DNA of 64,000 bases, taken from Distichodus sexfasciatus (lineage: Eukaryota > Chordata > Actinopteri > Characiformes > Distichodontidae). The stretch covers positions 2,744,178 to 2,808,177 of the forward strand of contig JAVGVS010000003.1 of assembly GCA_032718565.1 (NCBI GenBank), written 5' to 3'. Under the pieces are notes generated by a model that did no database searches, was not told the origin of the DNA, and worked only from the letters and a program-made list of their open reading frames with translations. Position 1 is the first letter of the stretch. Each line of letters starts with the position of its first letter. This document shows positions 32,463 to 45,100 of the stretch, in pieces. A program made the position numbers and the translations under genes.

Positions 32463-35244
32463 CTGTAGGAGGGACAGAAGGAAAAAGACGGTGACAATCA
32501 CTCTACCGCGTGGTTTAAAAGATCTTTTGATCTGATCAGACTGCTTATTTTATTGTGAGAGGCCATTTTAAGAACTCCAGGTTTAAAAAAATAAACTTGC
32601 ATTTTCCATTTTAAATGCAATCCACTCTGATGTAGCCAATCCCACGCCAAGGGAGGAATTTGTTAAGGACCAGACTTGAGAAATACATCTGTCAAAAATC
32701 TTTCTTTTTTTTTTGCATGCATGCATTATCTTAGATAAGGATAAGGAAGTGTCACCATGCAGAGGTAGAGCTTCCTTTTTGTTCAGCATGCAGCAGTAAT
32801 CTTTACTTTAACCACAGCGTTCCGTGGGGTTTGCTCAGCGCTAATGCCTGTCCTCTGTGCCTTGATTTTAATTCGCATCATGAACTTCAGGGGTTGAACT
32901 CGCTTCTTTAAACAATATTATGTAATGTATGACAGTTTAACTCAACGATATCACAAAACAAGTTCAAATGAACAAGCATATAAATAGATAAGAAAATAAA
33001 TGATGCATAGTTGTGCTCTGCGCCAGTCAGTTTTATGATGCTTTTGAATTTGAGACTTCTTTTTTTTCCTGCTTAAACGTTTGCACATTTATTTTTGGGT
33101 TTTTTTTTTCTGACTTGGTCATTTCTGTTTAAACCACATATTAGTTTTAGTTTAATAGAAGGGACAGCAGAATGATCTGGATGGACAGATTCTGTATGTG
33201 ACAAATAAAGAATCTTGAATTCAATTTTGAAAGAAGCTGCACAAACCTCCAGATCTCCAGAGTCTCATGTGAGCCTACAGAAGTCTTAATAATGATGTAA
33301 GGTATCGAGATGGAGCAGAACGCTACCGTTCATACTTTCTAATCGAGCAGTCCCACGTCACAAGGCTCGACTGGAAATCCCACTTGTAAAAGTGAGCCTA
33401 GTTAGGCCGGGCTTTTCCCATGTGGAAATGTTATGTTAATTTGTTGATATGATTTTGCATGTGTATTTTTGACAGCGTGACGCCGCACTATGCAGCCTGT
33501 TCCTGGCACTGTGACCTGTAAAAATATGTATGACGTGGAAGGGGAATTGTCCTCTTTTTTTATATAAAAATTATCAAGTTAATTATGTAATAGTATGTAT
33601 TACTATGATTTAATTGTACTAGATCTGTAAAACATGTACAGCTTACAGCACTGTTTTTGGTGTTTGTAAAATAGCTTTGCAAGACACTACTTGTGGTTTT
33701 AGATGACAGAGAGAAGTCATCAAGCCTGCGAGTTTATTATTTTGGCATTTTGCCATCGAGGGAAGAATGTCTAAAATTCCTTTAATGGATTTAAACTCTC
33801 ATGGCCCCACAAGACAAACCAGTCACATGAAGTTGGGACAGGCTGTGTAGGTGTTTCATTCCTTTAGTGATGTTACTGAACTTTGTTTCACTTTATTTCT
33901 GTATCCAGCTTCAGTCTCTCGCCTCATGGAACGTTAAGAATTTTCTAATTACTATTAAAATACAGACTTAAAATATAGAATTAGTTACTTTTTGAGACCA
34001 GAATGAATTAAACCTTAATTCTGACTCAGAGCTCAGAGTTGTGTTTACTTCAGCAAAGGGTTTAAAACTGTGCACATACTGTTCTGAGCAAAGTTGTGAA
34101 GAAATCATGCTGCAATATTAATTTGGGCCGAGACTTTGTTACTGCAACCCTGAAACTCATTTTGCTCCTCTTTTTAAACGGCTGTTGTGCCTGCTGTGAA
34201 ATTTATGAAGACGACGTAAACAAGTAAAGGCTCGAAGTCCACAAAAAAGTGTCACTTTTGGCCTCGGGCAGCTTTATTAATGCCAGAATCAAGGGGTCAC
34301 ATGACGACTTCCTTTCGCCTCCTGGTGCTAGGTGCCACGTCTATTAAAATGATTCAGATTCACTCGCACGTTATCGCTTCATTGCTCCATCTCTTGGCTG
34401 TTGACCTTAAGTTGCTATATTTGTGGTCATGAGCTACTTTAGGGACCGTCCTCTTATCAAGCCAGGCAGCAACTTGACTCAGTTTTAAAGTGTGCACGTT
34501 TCCCTTTTGTTCAGCAACATATCAGCAAAAGTCATATCCGATTTCTTATGTCCTTTTCCTTGATTCGCACGCCTTTTGCACCTCGCTACGTTTACATTTG
34601 ACGTCTCACAGCTCTGACTTTGTCAATGTCGAGGTAAGAAAGACAGGAAGACGTCTTCCAAAAATAGTTTGCCTCTGCACTACCTTGGCTAGTAGTTGCA
34701 ACTCGGATTGTGTGGGCTGATTTTTTTATTTTATAGAGACAATGCAGGCAGTGCAGCCGCGACCCCTTTCTTAACTTGCTTCTGGTTTGGTTTGCACCAG
34801 GTACAAGTGTCACTCGACATCTCAAATATCTGCGACCGGGCTGACGACGGCCCACCGAGTGCAAATTTCACCAGAAAACCACATAAAATGCTGTGCGCTG
34901 TGTGATGTGAAAGCACTCACTCACTCAGCTTCCAACAACTGACCTACTTTGTCGTCTCGCCTGAAGCGGGGAAATTGAATCAACTTTTGTAAATTGATTG
35001 CATCTGACCGGCAAATGTATTCTTTCATTGATCTCTTGTCGAGTCGGACACATTAGTCTGGGAAATTTGGAGATCAAGGATCGTACAGGGGCTAGTAAGT
35101 GTTTGTCTTAAAAAAAAAAGTGATAAATGTATGGCAGTTTCAGTATTTTTACAGAAAGTATAGTGTACAGTACAGCGATTAAACAATATATATGTCATTG
35201 TAAAGGTATTTGTTATATACAGTAATACATTTTTGTGCTGTGTT
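32463..35244. other. Intergenic, nothing recognised
   Basis: Mostly unique AT-rich sequence, no gene, with T-rich runs near 33060-33110. Open frames here lack splice or codon support. Confidence 0.35.
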
Positions 35245-35249
35245 GCATA

Positions 35250-35885
35250 GACCCCATATTATGAAAAAAATCACCTCCTCTGTTCTTTAGACATCCATTT
35301 GGGTCTGTACTGTCTCTACACACACTGTAAGGTTGAGTTAAAAATGGTCATTTGCGTTAGTATTAATTTACTAATGTCAGAAATTGTGTGTTTAAATGTG
35401 TTCTACTTCTACGTCACAGTAACGTACATTTGAATAACTCCACCCTCCTGTCTGAGAACCTTCACCCACCAGGTAGAACTGCTAGCGCCTCCTGATCCGC
35501 CATGTTTTCTCACAAGCGCTAGCGTAGGAATCACAGTGAAGAAGTCTACTGACGGAGTGTTGTGTTCAACGTGTACGGCTGTATGGACGGTCTGTTAGCA
35601 GCAGCCGTGTCGATTCTTTTCACGTGAGGTGAACTCTCGCCGTGTTGTCTACACCCCAGTTCCGGAGAGTGGGACGTGTGTGGGCAGCAGCAGCTCGTTT
35701 GCATTTAGGAATACTAATGAGAAACATCCTGTTCTGAAAGGGACTGAAATAGAGGGGTAAAAAGCAGGTGAAAATGCCTAATCTGAGAGGTATTTGCAGC
35801 AAACTACTTTAGAGACATGTTTAGTGGAGCTCATAGACCTATTTTAACTGGATGGAAAAATGTATAATATGGGACCTTTAAAACA
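35250..35885. mobile_element. Non-autonomous DNA element with CCCATATTATR ends
   Basis: ACCCCATATTATGAAAAAAA at the left and ATGTATAATATGGGACCTTT at the right are inverted copies of a motif seen at the ends of a common teleost repeat. About 600 bp of noncoding, centrally CpG-rich sequence lies between. Non-coding despite a start-like CCATGTTTTCTC inside. Confidence 0.5.
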
Positions 35886-37469
35886 TTTTTTTGGAATGCA
35901 GATTTTGAGGAAAGAATGCAATTTTTAAGAAAAGAATGTTTTAGGTGCACAGTGTGTTACTGTATTTGCCAAGAAGTGTCTTTAAATGTATTTAAATGTG
36001 GTTCACATACAGAATTTTACTGTGTTATGAAAATACAGTATTGCTGTAGGAATATAACAGAATATACAGCAGTGAGTTACAGTGTAGAGCTTTTTGCGTG
36101 GAGCTTTCGTCAGGTTTAACCTTTTCCTCCTTCCATTTATAACCTTGTACTAAACTGAGGATCTTGCGGAACAGAATTTGTACGTTTGTGTAGCTGATGG
36201 CAAGGCCTTGCCATTAAATTAGATTGAGGGAGAACGATGCTGTAACCTTCTCTCAACACTTAATAATAGAAAATGAATGTGTAATTAGATAATCGTTTCT
36301 TGGGAACATTAGGGGCATTTATGGGGGAGCCGCAAAAGGCGCAGCTTTACAGAATACACTTTTTCAGCTCCTCCTGGTTATTTTTTTTTTTTCCATGACA
36401 GATTATAAAACCAATCGGATTTTCTTGCTGGGATCACCTCGCCGTCTTCCCGTGTAGAATCCGGGTGTCCCACTAAAAACACCCCAGGTGTTTGTGAACC
36501 AGCGGGGGGGAAAAAAAAGTCTGAAATAATTAAGGCCTTGCCTTCACAACAAGCTCCGATTCAGCACTGCCAAATAAAGAGTGCGTAGAGCTCCAAAACA
36601 AAGAGCAGCGTCAACTTTATTTTCAATCCACTCGGGGTTTGTCGGAGGCGCTCCAACGCTGTTGTGCATAATGTGTGGCCATAAAGCATCCAGGAGTTTG
36701 GGGGAGAAATGTGTAATTTAGCACAGCCCCCCTGCAGTGGCCCGCCACATGTGAATGAGATAATTACTGTGAAACCTTGAGAAACTTTTACCCAGCCAAT
36801 TCCTCACAAAAATAAGTGACCCACTTTTGGCAGATTTGGTACTTCGGCAAGGGAGTGTTAATTGGTGATCGATGTTTCGTTTCATTAAGATGCATGCTTA
36901 ATTGTTACAGAGCACGAGGGTCAGATTCGAGGGAAATCTGGGTGGCTTGGGCTAACTAGGTTTTGTTTTTTGACCACTCACAAGGTAAGCCCTGATTAGA
37001 AGGAAATGGTTATTTATGACGAGCAAGGGCAAGGTTTTTCGGCCCGTCCAATACTGAGAACATAAACTTATTCGATTCTGAGGGTGGAATGTTTCTTTTT
37101 AGGATTTAGGAATATTTAGACTACTCAGGACTATCTTTGGGGCTGAGACAGTGGAATAGCGAAATTTATACCATGACGATTCGATTCAGTCCCCTGTGCA
37201 CCAGGAGCTTTTATGTCAAGGATTTAATTTTTTTTTAAATTTCAGTTCTATCAGAGCAAAAAAAATGTATATTCATGTTCTATTTCAATGTTCCAAGGCC
37301 TCTCCTCTAATTAATAACCAGTTGAAAAATTACTGTTCCTAGATAAGAAGAGCACATTTTATTGCATGTTTGTGCAAAACGTTAGCTTATTATGCTTTCT
37401 TCAATTCAATCACAGTTTTATAATACTTTACTATTTAAATGTATTCATTTTCTTTTTTAAAAATGTAGT
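35886..37469. other. Intergenic, possible conserved noncoding block
   Basis: From about 36200 to 36960 the sequence is free of repeats, of mixed composition and rich in TAATTA-type homeodomain and CACATG E-box motifs. No coding evidence. Confidence 0.25.
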
Positions 37470-37660
37470 GCGGTCGCCTCAGTCGCCCGGGTTCGATCCC
37501 CGAGACAGTCATGTGGTCTTTCCGTGTGGAGTTTGTGGGCTCTCCCTGTGTTCGCATGGGATTTTTCCAGGTGCTCTGGTTTCCTCCCACAGTCCGAAAG
37601 CATGAGCTGTAGGTGACTTCATGTTGCCCCCTGGGCCGGTGCTTCCATAACACACATCAC
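37470..37660 (+). repeat. HE1/DANA-like SINE, 5'-truncated
   Basis: The B-box region GGGTTCGATCCCC, then TCCGTGTGGAGTTTG, CTCTCCCTGTGTTCGCATGG and GTTTCCTCCCACAGTCCGAA, follow the HE1/DANA order. Confidence 0.7.
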
Positions 37661-39440
37661 GCTCTGCACGTAGGGCACCAAGAGCTGGAGGAGGCTCCAA
37701 AATAATCGGCTAATAATCAGGAAAAATCACCGTAATCATAATGACGACATATTTAAAATAAAAAAGTGAACTATAATAATAGATATAAGCAATACAAAAC
37801 CAACATATTTGCTCAAGAAAAAGTTTAATTTTGGCCCATGTGGCCCCCTCCCAGATCACTGTGGTGCCCCACTTCCGCAACTGCCATTGGTCTATTCTGT
37901 TCGATTTTGCCTCCTTTTTTTTTTTTGCCAGGAGGGCACCACAAAGATGTTGTGCTCAGGGCAGCCAAATGGCTAGCCCCCATAGGTGTGAGTGTGTTTG
38001 TGTGAGTGTGTGTGCCCTGTGTTGTGTTGGAACACACCCACAGTTGATCCCCACCTCATGTCCGAAGTCTGAATTTACTTTGTCAAATTCATAAAACTTA
38101 AAAATGCCTTTGAATCCTGAATTGCACACAAGAAAACATCTAAAGTATTTACAGTATATATTTATAGTCTCAATTTAAATCTTATCTTAATATCACTTCT
38201 TAATATTTTCTACCATCGTTTTTGTTATTATTCACTTTTGTTTTCACTGTTTATTTCCACTCTCTGTAAAACAAGTTTAATGAGTGAAGGGTGTAAAATA
38301 AATAAAGAGAACAAATAATCATAAAACATTATTTACCATTTATCTCAAATTAAAACTGACTTCAGAAGAGCTGATTTTATCTTCCATTTTTAATATACTT
38401 ATCTTACAATTTTGTTTGTTTGCTCTTTGAACCGTTTCTAATCCCTGCTTGTGTCTGCAGGATTTTGTCCCACCCAGCGGAGAAGCATGTGAATTTGTTC
38501 ATTAAGATTCTTTTACGCCTACATTACTGTAATTATTAGTGAACAAAAGTGAACTAATAAAAGCTGGGGTAAAACACGTTCAGGCGGAAAGCCCTTGTAG
38601 GATTTTATTGAGTTCTGCTGCTCTGTTCTGCGATCGGCATAACAAAGCTTCACAGCTCTGGCGATGTTATAAAACTCTGATGTTATTAATACATTCCCCC
38701 CCACTCCTGACCCCAGCGCTCTTTGGAAGCTTGTAAAATTAGCTTGTCTTTTGCTTGCTTAAATTGCTTGTTGTTTTGTTGTTTTCACCAGCATCGGTTA
38801 ACAGAGACTTTAGGACCGGAAGCAGCTCGGCAGTCCTTTTTTTTTTTTTTTTTTTACGCAAGCGGCAAAAATTTCGCCTCGTTTCAGAGCAAAATCTTTT
38901 GCCGGCTTCAGCGCTCGTTGTCAGCAAAGACTCGAACCGGCCGTGTTTGTCGGAGGAATGATGCAACTGCCCTGTAACACAGTGCGGATCTGCTGTTAGC
39001 GAGCACTCCGAGGCCCTCTCAGTTCCTCTTTAAAAAGACATTTTTGTGTTATTAAGTTTGAAGGAGCCTTTTCCTCCTGCTGTGTCCATAGAGGACTGTC
39101 GTATGGACTCCAACTCCCTCTTTTTCATGTCAGCAGTTTATGCCTATAGTGTCATTCTGTTACTTTACTTTAAGCATGCTTAGCTTTCTTTTTTCTTTTT
39201 TCCCCCCCTTTCTTGTTTGCATAATGTGCCGGGTAAAACTGATTTAATTTTGTTCCTGAGCCCGTGACCTCTAAAAGAGAGGACAAAATATCATGTGTTA
39301 TGAGAAGTCTTAAGCATGACCTTACCAAAGTCAGGAGGAAGTTTTAAAGATTGTTGTGTCACGAAAGACAGAACGAATTTAACAGCAGAGAAGAGGTCTG
39401 AATCAACTGGCTCGGATATAAACCATATTGAGAATGTCTT
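37661..39440. other. Intergenic, nothing recognised
   Basis: AT-rich with a (GT)n-like run at 37985-38020 and T-runs near 38840; no gene or element that I can support. Confidence 0.35.
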
Positions 39441-39639
39441 TACATTGTAGAGGTGTAACAATACATCAAGCTGTACATTGAAGCCCATAGCATTGATCCA
39501 AATTAAAAACACCAATCAGACGTCATACATATTGTAATGTGACTGTATGATGAGGAGGAGATTTATTTTTGTTAAAAGAGAAGTCTGTTTTTCATTTAAA
39601 TGTCTGGCTGAGCTCAGGAATGGTGAGTTTAAGTGAGGG

Positions 39640-40495
39640 AACACAGCACAGCGCAGCGCAATAAAATGTGACCTCTGCATTTGACCCATCAGTGAAGGAG
39701 CAGTGGGCGGCTTTTGGAAGCTGTATTTGGGGACGGTACCTTGCTCATGAGTAAAGATGGCACCGATCCGATATGTGGATCAGATATCGGTCCGATAGCG
39801 ACTCAAACAGCTGGACCGGGTATCAGTGGCATGGGGCCAATCTATGAAGCCGGTCTGCAAATGTGCACACACACAATTTGTTATGCGTAATGTACAGCTG
39901 GTTTATTGTTTGACATTTGCAATAATTTGAAATAATAAATTGGAAAAAAAACTTAAAATAATTGATGTGACAATGAGCAGAGCAAGCAACGCAACACACT
40001 ACAACTCCAAAAGCTAATCACGCGATTATACTGTTTAATAACAACACCAGCTGTTGCTCACAACCTCTGTGTCCCTGACGGTTTTAGCATCGCAGGATTA
40101 GGGACTGTCACAAAATTACAGAACTGTGTTTAAATGAATAATTTTTCAGGTGTTATTTTAGTAATAAATAATTTAGCATATAGATATGGGTGTGTAATTA
40201 TTACATTATTTTAATTAGGAAAACTGTATTTAAGTCAAGTATTTCCCTAAGTATAACTGAATAATCTCAATTTATGTATTGCGACATTTTTTAAAGCATT
40301 AATACTGTATTGGATTTGTATCGTATCGGCAGATCCAAAATTTACGGTATCGGTATCAGACATTTAAAAAGTGGTATCGTGCCATGTTTACTCATGAGTA
40401 CCTCAGTGGTACCTTTACCGGTCCTGGACTTGAACCGGCGACTTTCAGATCACGGGGCTCCACTCCCTAACCATTACACTCCCAACTGCCCCGGA
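39640..40495 (-). repeat. tRNA SINE family A, split by an insertion
   Basis: The 3' half lies at 39640-39751 (inverted core ACCCATCAGTGAAGGAGCAG) and the 5' half with the tRNA-like head at 40391-40495. An hAT-like element separates them. With that removed, the SINE is continuous across GCTCATGAGTACCTCAGTGG. Confidence 0.8.
39752..40390. mobile_element. hAT-like non-autonomous element, copy 1
   Basis: Flanked by a perfect 8-bp duplication CTCATGAG (39744-39751 and 40391-40398). Ends TAAAGATGGCACCGAT and, inverted, TAAACATGGCACGAT match. An 8-bp target duplication and short inverted ends fit hAT. There is no transposase frame. Confidence 0.8.
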
Positions 40496-41094
40496 ATAAA
40501 AATGTCAAATGATATATTTTACTTGCTTTTTGTGGTTTGATACGAATGTTGGTGATTAATTTAAATCAGCATATGGTATTGTCTCATATTTAACATGAGC
40601 TGCTTAATCTAATCGAATCCAAATAGTTTAGTAGCAGGCTTTATGATATCGACACATCGAATCATTGACCATTAAATCAATTTAGTATAATATACCGATG
40701 AAACTTGTTGTTTACACCCTTATTGCAATGTGACTTAATCCACTAGATTAGGAAGGAATCGCCCTCACGCTGTTCTAAGTAACTGTGTGGATGAATAAAT
40801 TCGAGAGAAACGTGAAAAGCTTTGTGTTCTTTACTGGAAGTTGTTGATTGTTAGGCGTTCAGTTGAGTCATTAAGCAAGAATGTCATGCACCGTCATTGC
40901 AGCTCATCAGTTGTGAGAAAGCACGTAGGGCCAGTTTTACTTAAAGAGGTCTTGGTGGAAGTGTGCCACCTTAGGTCACGTTTAAAATGAAAATATAGGT
41001 CAGGGCAAACACGCCTGACATCCCAGACAACTAGAACATCATGAGAAGCACGGTGACTTGTCAAAGCCCTTCCGACATTCTTCTGACTCGGGCT

Positions 41095-41410
41095 AGGGGG
41101 TTTAACGATACATCGATTTACATTGATACATCGATTTACATTGAAACATCGATCAACGAACCCTTAGCAACGATCATGCGTATTGTATTGTCCCTTGCCA
41201 AACAAGCGTGGAAACGTCAGCTGGTTTAACACAGCTTTAACACAAACTACTGGGGGCCGTAGCTCAGGAATAAAAACTGTCAAATGATATTTTAGTTGCT
41301 TTTTGTGATGTGATACGAATAGAAGTGATTGTGTTAAATCCACATATGACATTGTCTCATCAATCGCTAGCTATTGAATTGAATCCAATCAAAATCGCAG
41401 CATTTCGTGA
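41095..41410. mobile_element. Miniature element related to the 39448 family
   Basis: It begins TTTAACGATACATCGATTTA with a GATACATCGATTTACATT unit repeated. The interior TCAAATGATATTTTAGTTGC is shared with 40505 and 63295. The right end is not clear. Confidence 0.45.
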
Positions 41411-41424
41411 TTTCATCAGACACT

Positions 41425-41530
41425 GAAACATTCATTCATTCATTACCCAAACTGCATAATCCCAGCAGGGGTCGCGGGTGGGGGCCGCAGCCTATCCCGG
41501 GAACTTACGGGCGCAAAGTGGGGAGTTTAC
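41425..41530. repeat. Short interspersed repeat fragment
   Basis: (CATT)n is followed by CCCAGCAGGGGTCGCGGGTG and GCAGCCTATCCCGGGAA, a block dispersed in many fish genomes. Confidence 0.4.
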
Positions 41531-41919
41531 TGAAGAGGTTTGTACTGTAAATATACTCAACTAGATAGACTAAATAGACTCCACCTCACTCTTTTTCCTG
41601 TTAGCAGTTTATGCCTATATTGTTTTTCTGTAAATTACTTTTAGTGTGCTTAGCTTTCTTTCCCCCCCCTTTTTATTTTTGCATTGTTGGGTAAATTTTG
41701 TTTCTGAACCCTGTGACCTTTAAAACTGAGGTCAAAATGTCATGCAGGCTGTGTTTACTAGAAAAGTAAGAACTCTAAGCATGACCGTACCAGAGCTTTT
41801 AAAAGTTGTTTTAGTATATTTTATAGTTTTTTTTAAAATTTCATTCTTATTTTTGGTGTAAAGTAAATATTCTCAGCTATTGCAGCTGGGATTTTTTTGA
41901 ATTAAAAGAGTTAATTTCT

Positions 41920-42120
41920 AGGCTCTGTAATTTTAAAATAATTGAAGGAAACACATATATAAATATAGTCATAGGCAGGGCAGAGTCACGTGGCAGTGTG
42001 TTTTTAAAAATGAGTATTAATTCCTAAGAAAATCAAATCAAAATAATCACCATGAGCAAGATTACGTTGATTAGAGGTTAATTAATTAATTTAGAAATAA
42101 TTGCCCAGCGCTATTGGAAA
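41920..42120. mobile_element. Miniature element fragment, GGGCTGGGCRAT family
   Basis: The right end AATAATTGCCCAGCGCTATT is the inverted terminal motif of the family seen complete at 43059-43354. The left end is diverged. Confidence 0.35.
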
Positions 42121-42129
42121 GTCACTTTT

Positions 42130-43058
42130 TAAAGAAAAATCCTCAGTGTTGTTTTACTAATGCACACCAACGATGTAGGGTCAAGGTGAAATGTGTCCTC
42201 TGTTGTGATCCCACCCACTGGTGATGATTGGTTAAACAAATCTCACGATTTCTCACAGCGACATGAGACTGATCACAAGAGACTGATCCTTGCCAAGTGG
42301 TTCAGTTCAGCTTGTTCAGATGCTGTTTGAAGCATCAATTAAGCTTCAGTGTTGCTCAGTATGACACGGTATTAAATGCTGTAATCATCCATGTCTGTTT
42401 ATAGGTTATATTTTATGGGCCCAAACTTTCAATATCCTTTGTTGTACCCGTGAGTTAATCGATAAATCCAGACGTCTGCTTCTAATTCTCGGCAGATGAA
42501 GTGTGTTTTTTCTGCCTTTTTTCGAGCAGCTTTTTTTTATGTTGTTGTTGTCGATGAAATATTTCGAGCCTTTCGCCACGGGATGAAATTGCGGTTAGAT
42601 TCTAGAAAAGACGATGTGCTGACATGAAGTGTTCTCCATGCCCCGATCGATAAAATCTATCACCCCGATAGTGAAAGTGCACTTTGTGCACCGAGAGCAG
42701 GCTAGATTGCTGTCTGTGATTAAAGGAAGCTGCGAGCGTCGGTATTGTTATCAGTCAGGCCTGAGCCTGTTTTTCTCACACTGACGTGCCTTTATGCGAG
42801 CGCGACGGGAGAGTCGGGGGCTGATTTCTGTGGTTCTTGGTTCTCGGATCGGCTCAGAGCTTTCCTCTCTCGAGCGCAGTGATACCCGCTTCTCAACTTG
42901 TTGCTCTGGGAGAGTTTACTGTGCAGAAAATGTCACTTTGCAGGTGGGAAACTAAAGTGTGTGCGCTCGCGAAGAGCTCGGTGAGTCTCCTTTTGCGCCC
43001 TTTTAGGTGCCGATTTGTTGGAAATGGTCTTCAAATCGAGAGCCTTAACCTGTAGAGT
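42130..43058. other. Intergenic, nothing recognised
   Basis: CpG rises near 42580-43020 but no exon or promoter can be supported. Confidence 0.3.
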
Positions 43059-43354
43059 GAGCTAGGGCTGGGCAGTTAATCGAAAATGAATCAAAAACCA
43101 TTAGGCGTAACCTCTAATTGACGTAACCTCGCCTATGACCGTTCTAAACACTATTTAAAAAGAGTTCAGTCACAAAGATGTCTTCTTTTATTAGAAACAA
43201 ATATCCTGACTTAATGTTTGAACATATTTACACAAAATGTCAGAGGTCTGTGAGAGCAAAATACCCCCCAAAAATATTCATTCATTAATCGTAATCAAGG
43301 TAAAATGTTTAATTAATCATGATATTGATTTGATATTGATCTGCCAGCTCTAGT
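43059..43354. mobile_element. Miniature element, GGGCTGGGCAGTTAATCG ends
   Basis: Left end CTAGGGCTGGGCAGTTAATC; right end, inverted, CTAGAGCTGGCAGATCAATA. About 296 bp, noncoding. Confidence 0.6.
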
Positions 43355-43680
43355 GAGAGCGTGAGTGTGTGTGTGTCTAGAGAGCACTGAATTTGGAAAG
43401 AGGTGGAGGAGTGTGTCCTCCTCTCAGCATGAGTCACAATCGGACAGCTGAAGCGACACAAGCTCGCCCAAAACGCTGCTCACCTCTGACCTTAACGTGG
43501 CCCGCCGTCATAGTTCGTATTGACGTTACTAATCTTCTTTTTTATCTCTGTTAGATTTGGGAGTTTATTTTGGCTATTTTCAATCAAACACTTCAAACAC
43601 TCATTGATGGTCAGAGTGTTTACCCAAAACCAATGATATTGATTTGCTGCTTTATGTAAAAGCTTGTCGACATTTTCCCT

Positions 43681-43985
43681 TCAGATTTCAGTCAGATTTT
43701 TTTCCCTCTCGTGAGGACGCGGTCGAGGCGAGTTTTTCAATTTCACTTTATCGCGGGCGCGTTTGACTTTCTCAGTCTTTTGTTTCTCAGACGCCGGGCC
43801 CGCTTGTTTTTTGGTGTTAGAGGTGGTGGAGGTGCTACCAGTTTGAAGGGTGGCATTTTCGCGCAGCGTGACCATACCACCGTGCCTCACTGCCTCGAGA
43901 TCAGTCGAAGACTCAGCGAGCGGCTAAGAGCTGGTGTCTTCCTGCCGCCTACAGTGTTTCGGTCATCTAGCTCCAACGTCGTGGT
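43681..43985 (-). pseudogene. Possible decayed coding fragment
   Basis: On the minus strand, 70 codons from 43890 to a stop at 43681 are Lys/Arg/Ser/Thr-rich, including NTKKQAGPASEKQKTEKVKR and SPRPRPHEREK. A preceding 26-codon stretch in another frame (RNTVGGRKTPALSRSLS) would join it after a one-base shift. CpG content is higher than in the flanks. It could be a worn exon or a retrocopy; I recognise no family, and chance cannot be excluded. Confidence 0.2.
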
Positions 43986-44203
43986 TTAAAAACAAAAAAA
44001 GCAAAGCTCTCTGTGGTCTGACCTGGTGTTTTTTCATGCAACCCACGTTCTTACACTTTCATGAGGACAAGAAATAGATACAAGTGCAAGATGCATGAGG
44101 GCCTTTTTTTTAAGCTGGGGGAAGTTCAAAAGTTCTCGTGTCATGCTGTCAGTGCTGGGGAAATAAGTAACTTACAGCTGAGCTACTTTTAATATAGTAG
44201 TTA

Positions 44204-44866
44204 GTAGAGAAGGCACCGATCCGATATGAGGATCGAATATCGGTCTGATAACGACTCAAGTAGCTGGATCGGGTATCGGTGGCATTGGGCCGATCTGTTC
44301 AATTAAACAGTAAGTTTTTCCATGTATACGTATGCGTGCGCGCACAATCTTTTATGCTTCGGTGGTGGCACTGTGGTAAAGCTGGTTTATTGTTTGAGCT
44401 TCACGCTAATTGGTACATATTGATATGACAATGAGCAGAACAAACAACGCAACACACTACAACCCCAAAAGCAAATCACACGATTGTACTGTTTAATTTC
44501 CTTAACAACACCAGCTCTCGCTCGTAATCTCTGTGTTCCTGATGGCTTTAGCGCCGCAGGATTAGGGACTGTCACAAAATTACACAACTGTGTTAAAACA
44601 AATAATTTTTGAGATGTTATTTTAATAATAAATAATTTACTATACACACATGGGTGTGTAATTATTACATTGTTTTAGTTAGGAAGACAGCATTAAAGTC
44701 AAATATTTCCTTAAACATAACAGAATAATCTCAGTAATATATTCAGACATTTTTTAAGCCATTATTTTTGTGTTTAAAAAAGATTGAGATTCGTATCGTA
44801 TCGGCAGATATCCAAATTTACAATATCGGTATCGGACATGGAAAAGTGGTATCGGGTGGTGTGTCT
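44204..44866. mobile_element. hAT-like non-autonomous element, copy 2
   Basis: Same family as the element at 39752. It shares GGCACCGATCCGATATG, an interior with CAACGCAACACACTACAA and TTAGGGACTGTCACAAAATT, and GTATCGTATCGGCAGAT near the right end. A flanking AGTAGTTA duplication (44196-44203 and 44867-44874) is the 8 bp expected for hAT. Confidence 0.75.
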
Positions 44867-44994
44867 AGTAGTTAACTTTCATTATGAACTACAGAGATAA
44901 AGAAAGCTTTATAAAAGCTATAAAAAAAAGAGAGATAAAGAAAGCTAACTACATAAAAATGGTTTCACCCATTAATGTGTAATATGTTTATCGC

Positions 44995-45100
44995 TGCACT
45001 GCCCTTAGCGTGCCCGCACTCATCTGATCTCGGACACAAAGAAGAGTTGTGCTTGGTTAGCACTTGGATGGGAGACTGGGAATACCGCGTGCTGTAGACA
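44995..45100 (+). repeat. 5S rRNA-derived sequence
   Basis: CATCTGATCTCGGA and, after a diverged A-box region, GGTTAGCACTTGGATGGGAG, ACTGGGAATACCGCGTGCTG match the order of vertebrate 5S rRNA, including the C box. The 5' third is diverged and a few bases are missing after GGGAGAC, so it is not a working gene. Confidence 0.75.

Larger units (their letters stand above)
39448..40723. mobile_element. Outer miniature element (TAGRGGTGTAA ends), interrupted
   Basis: Left end TAGAGGTGTAACAATACATC, right end TTGTTTACACCCTTA; the flanks TTACATTG and TTGCAATG may be a diverged 8-bp target duplication. The two halves (39448-39630 and 40496-40723) are separated by a SINE. Relatives are at 23238, 41095 and 63079. 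Confidence 0.5.

Noticed and set aside
44995..45100. Functional 5S rRNA gene
   Set aside because: The 5' third is diverged, bases are missing after GGGAGAC and a SINE follows at once; no T-run terminator at the expected place.
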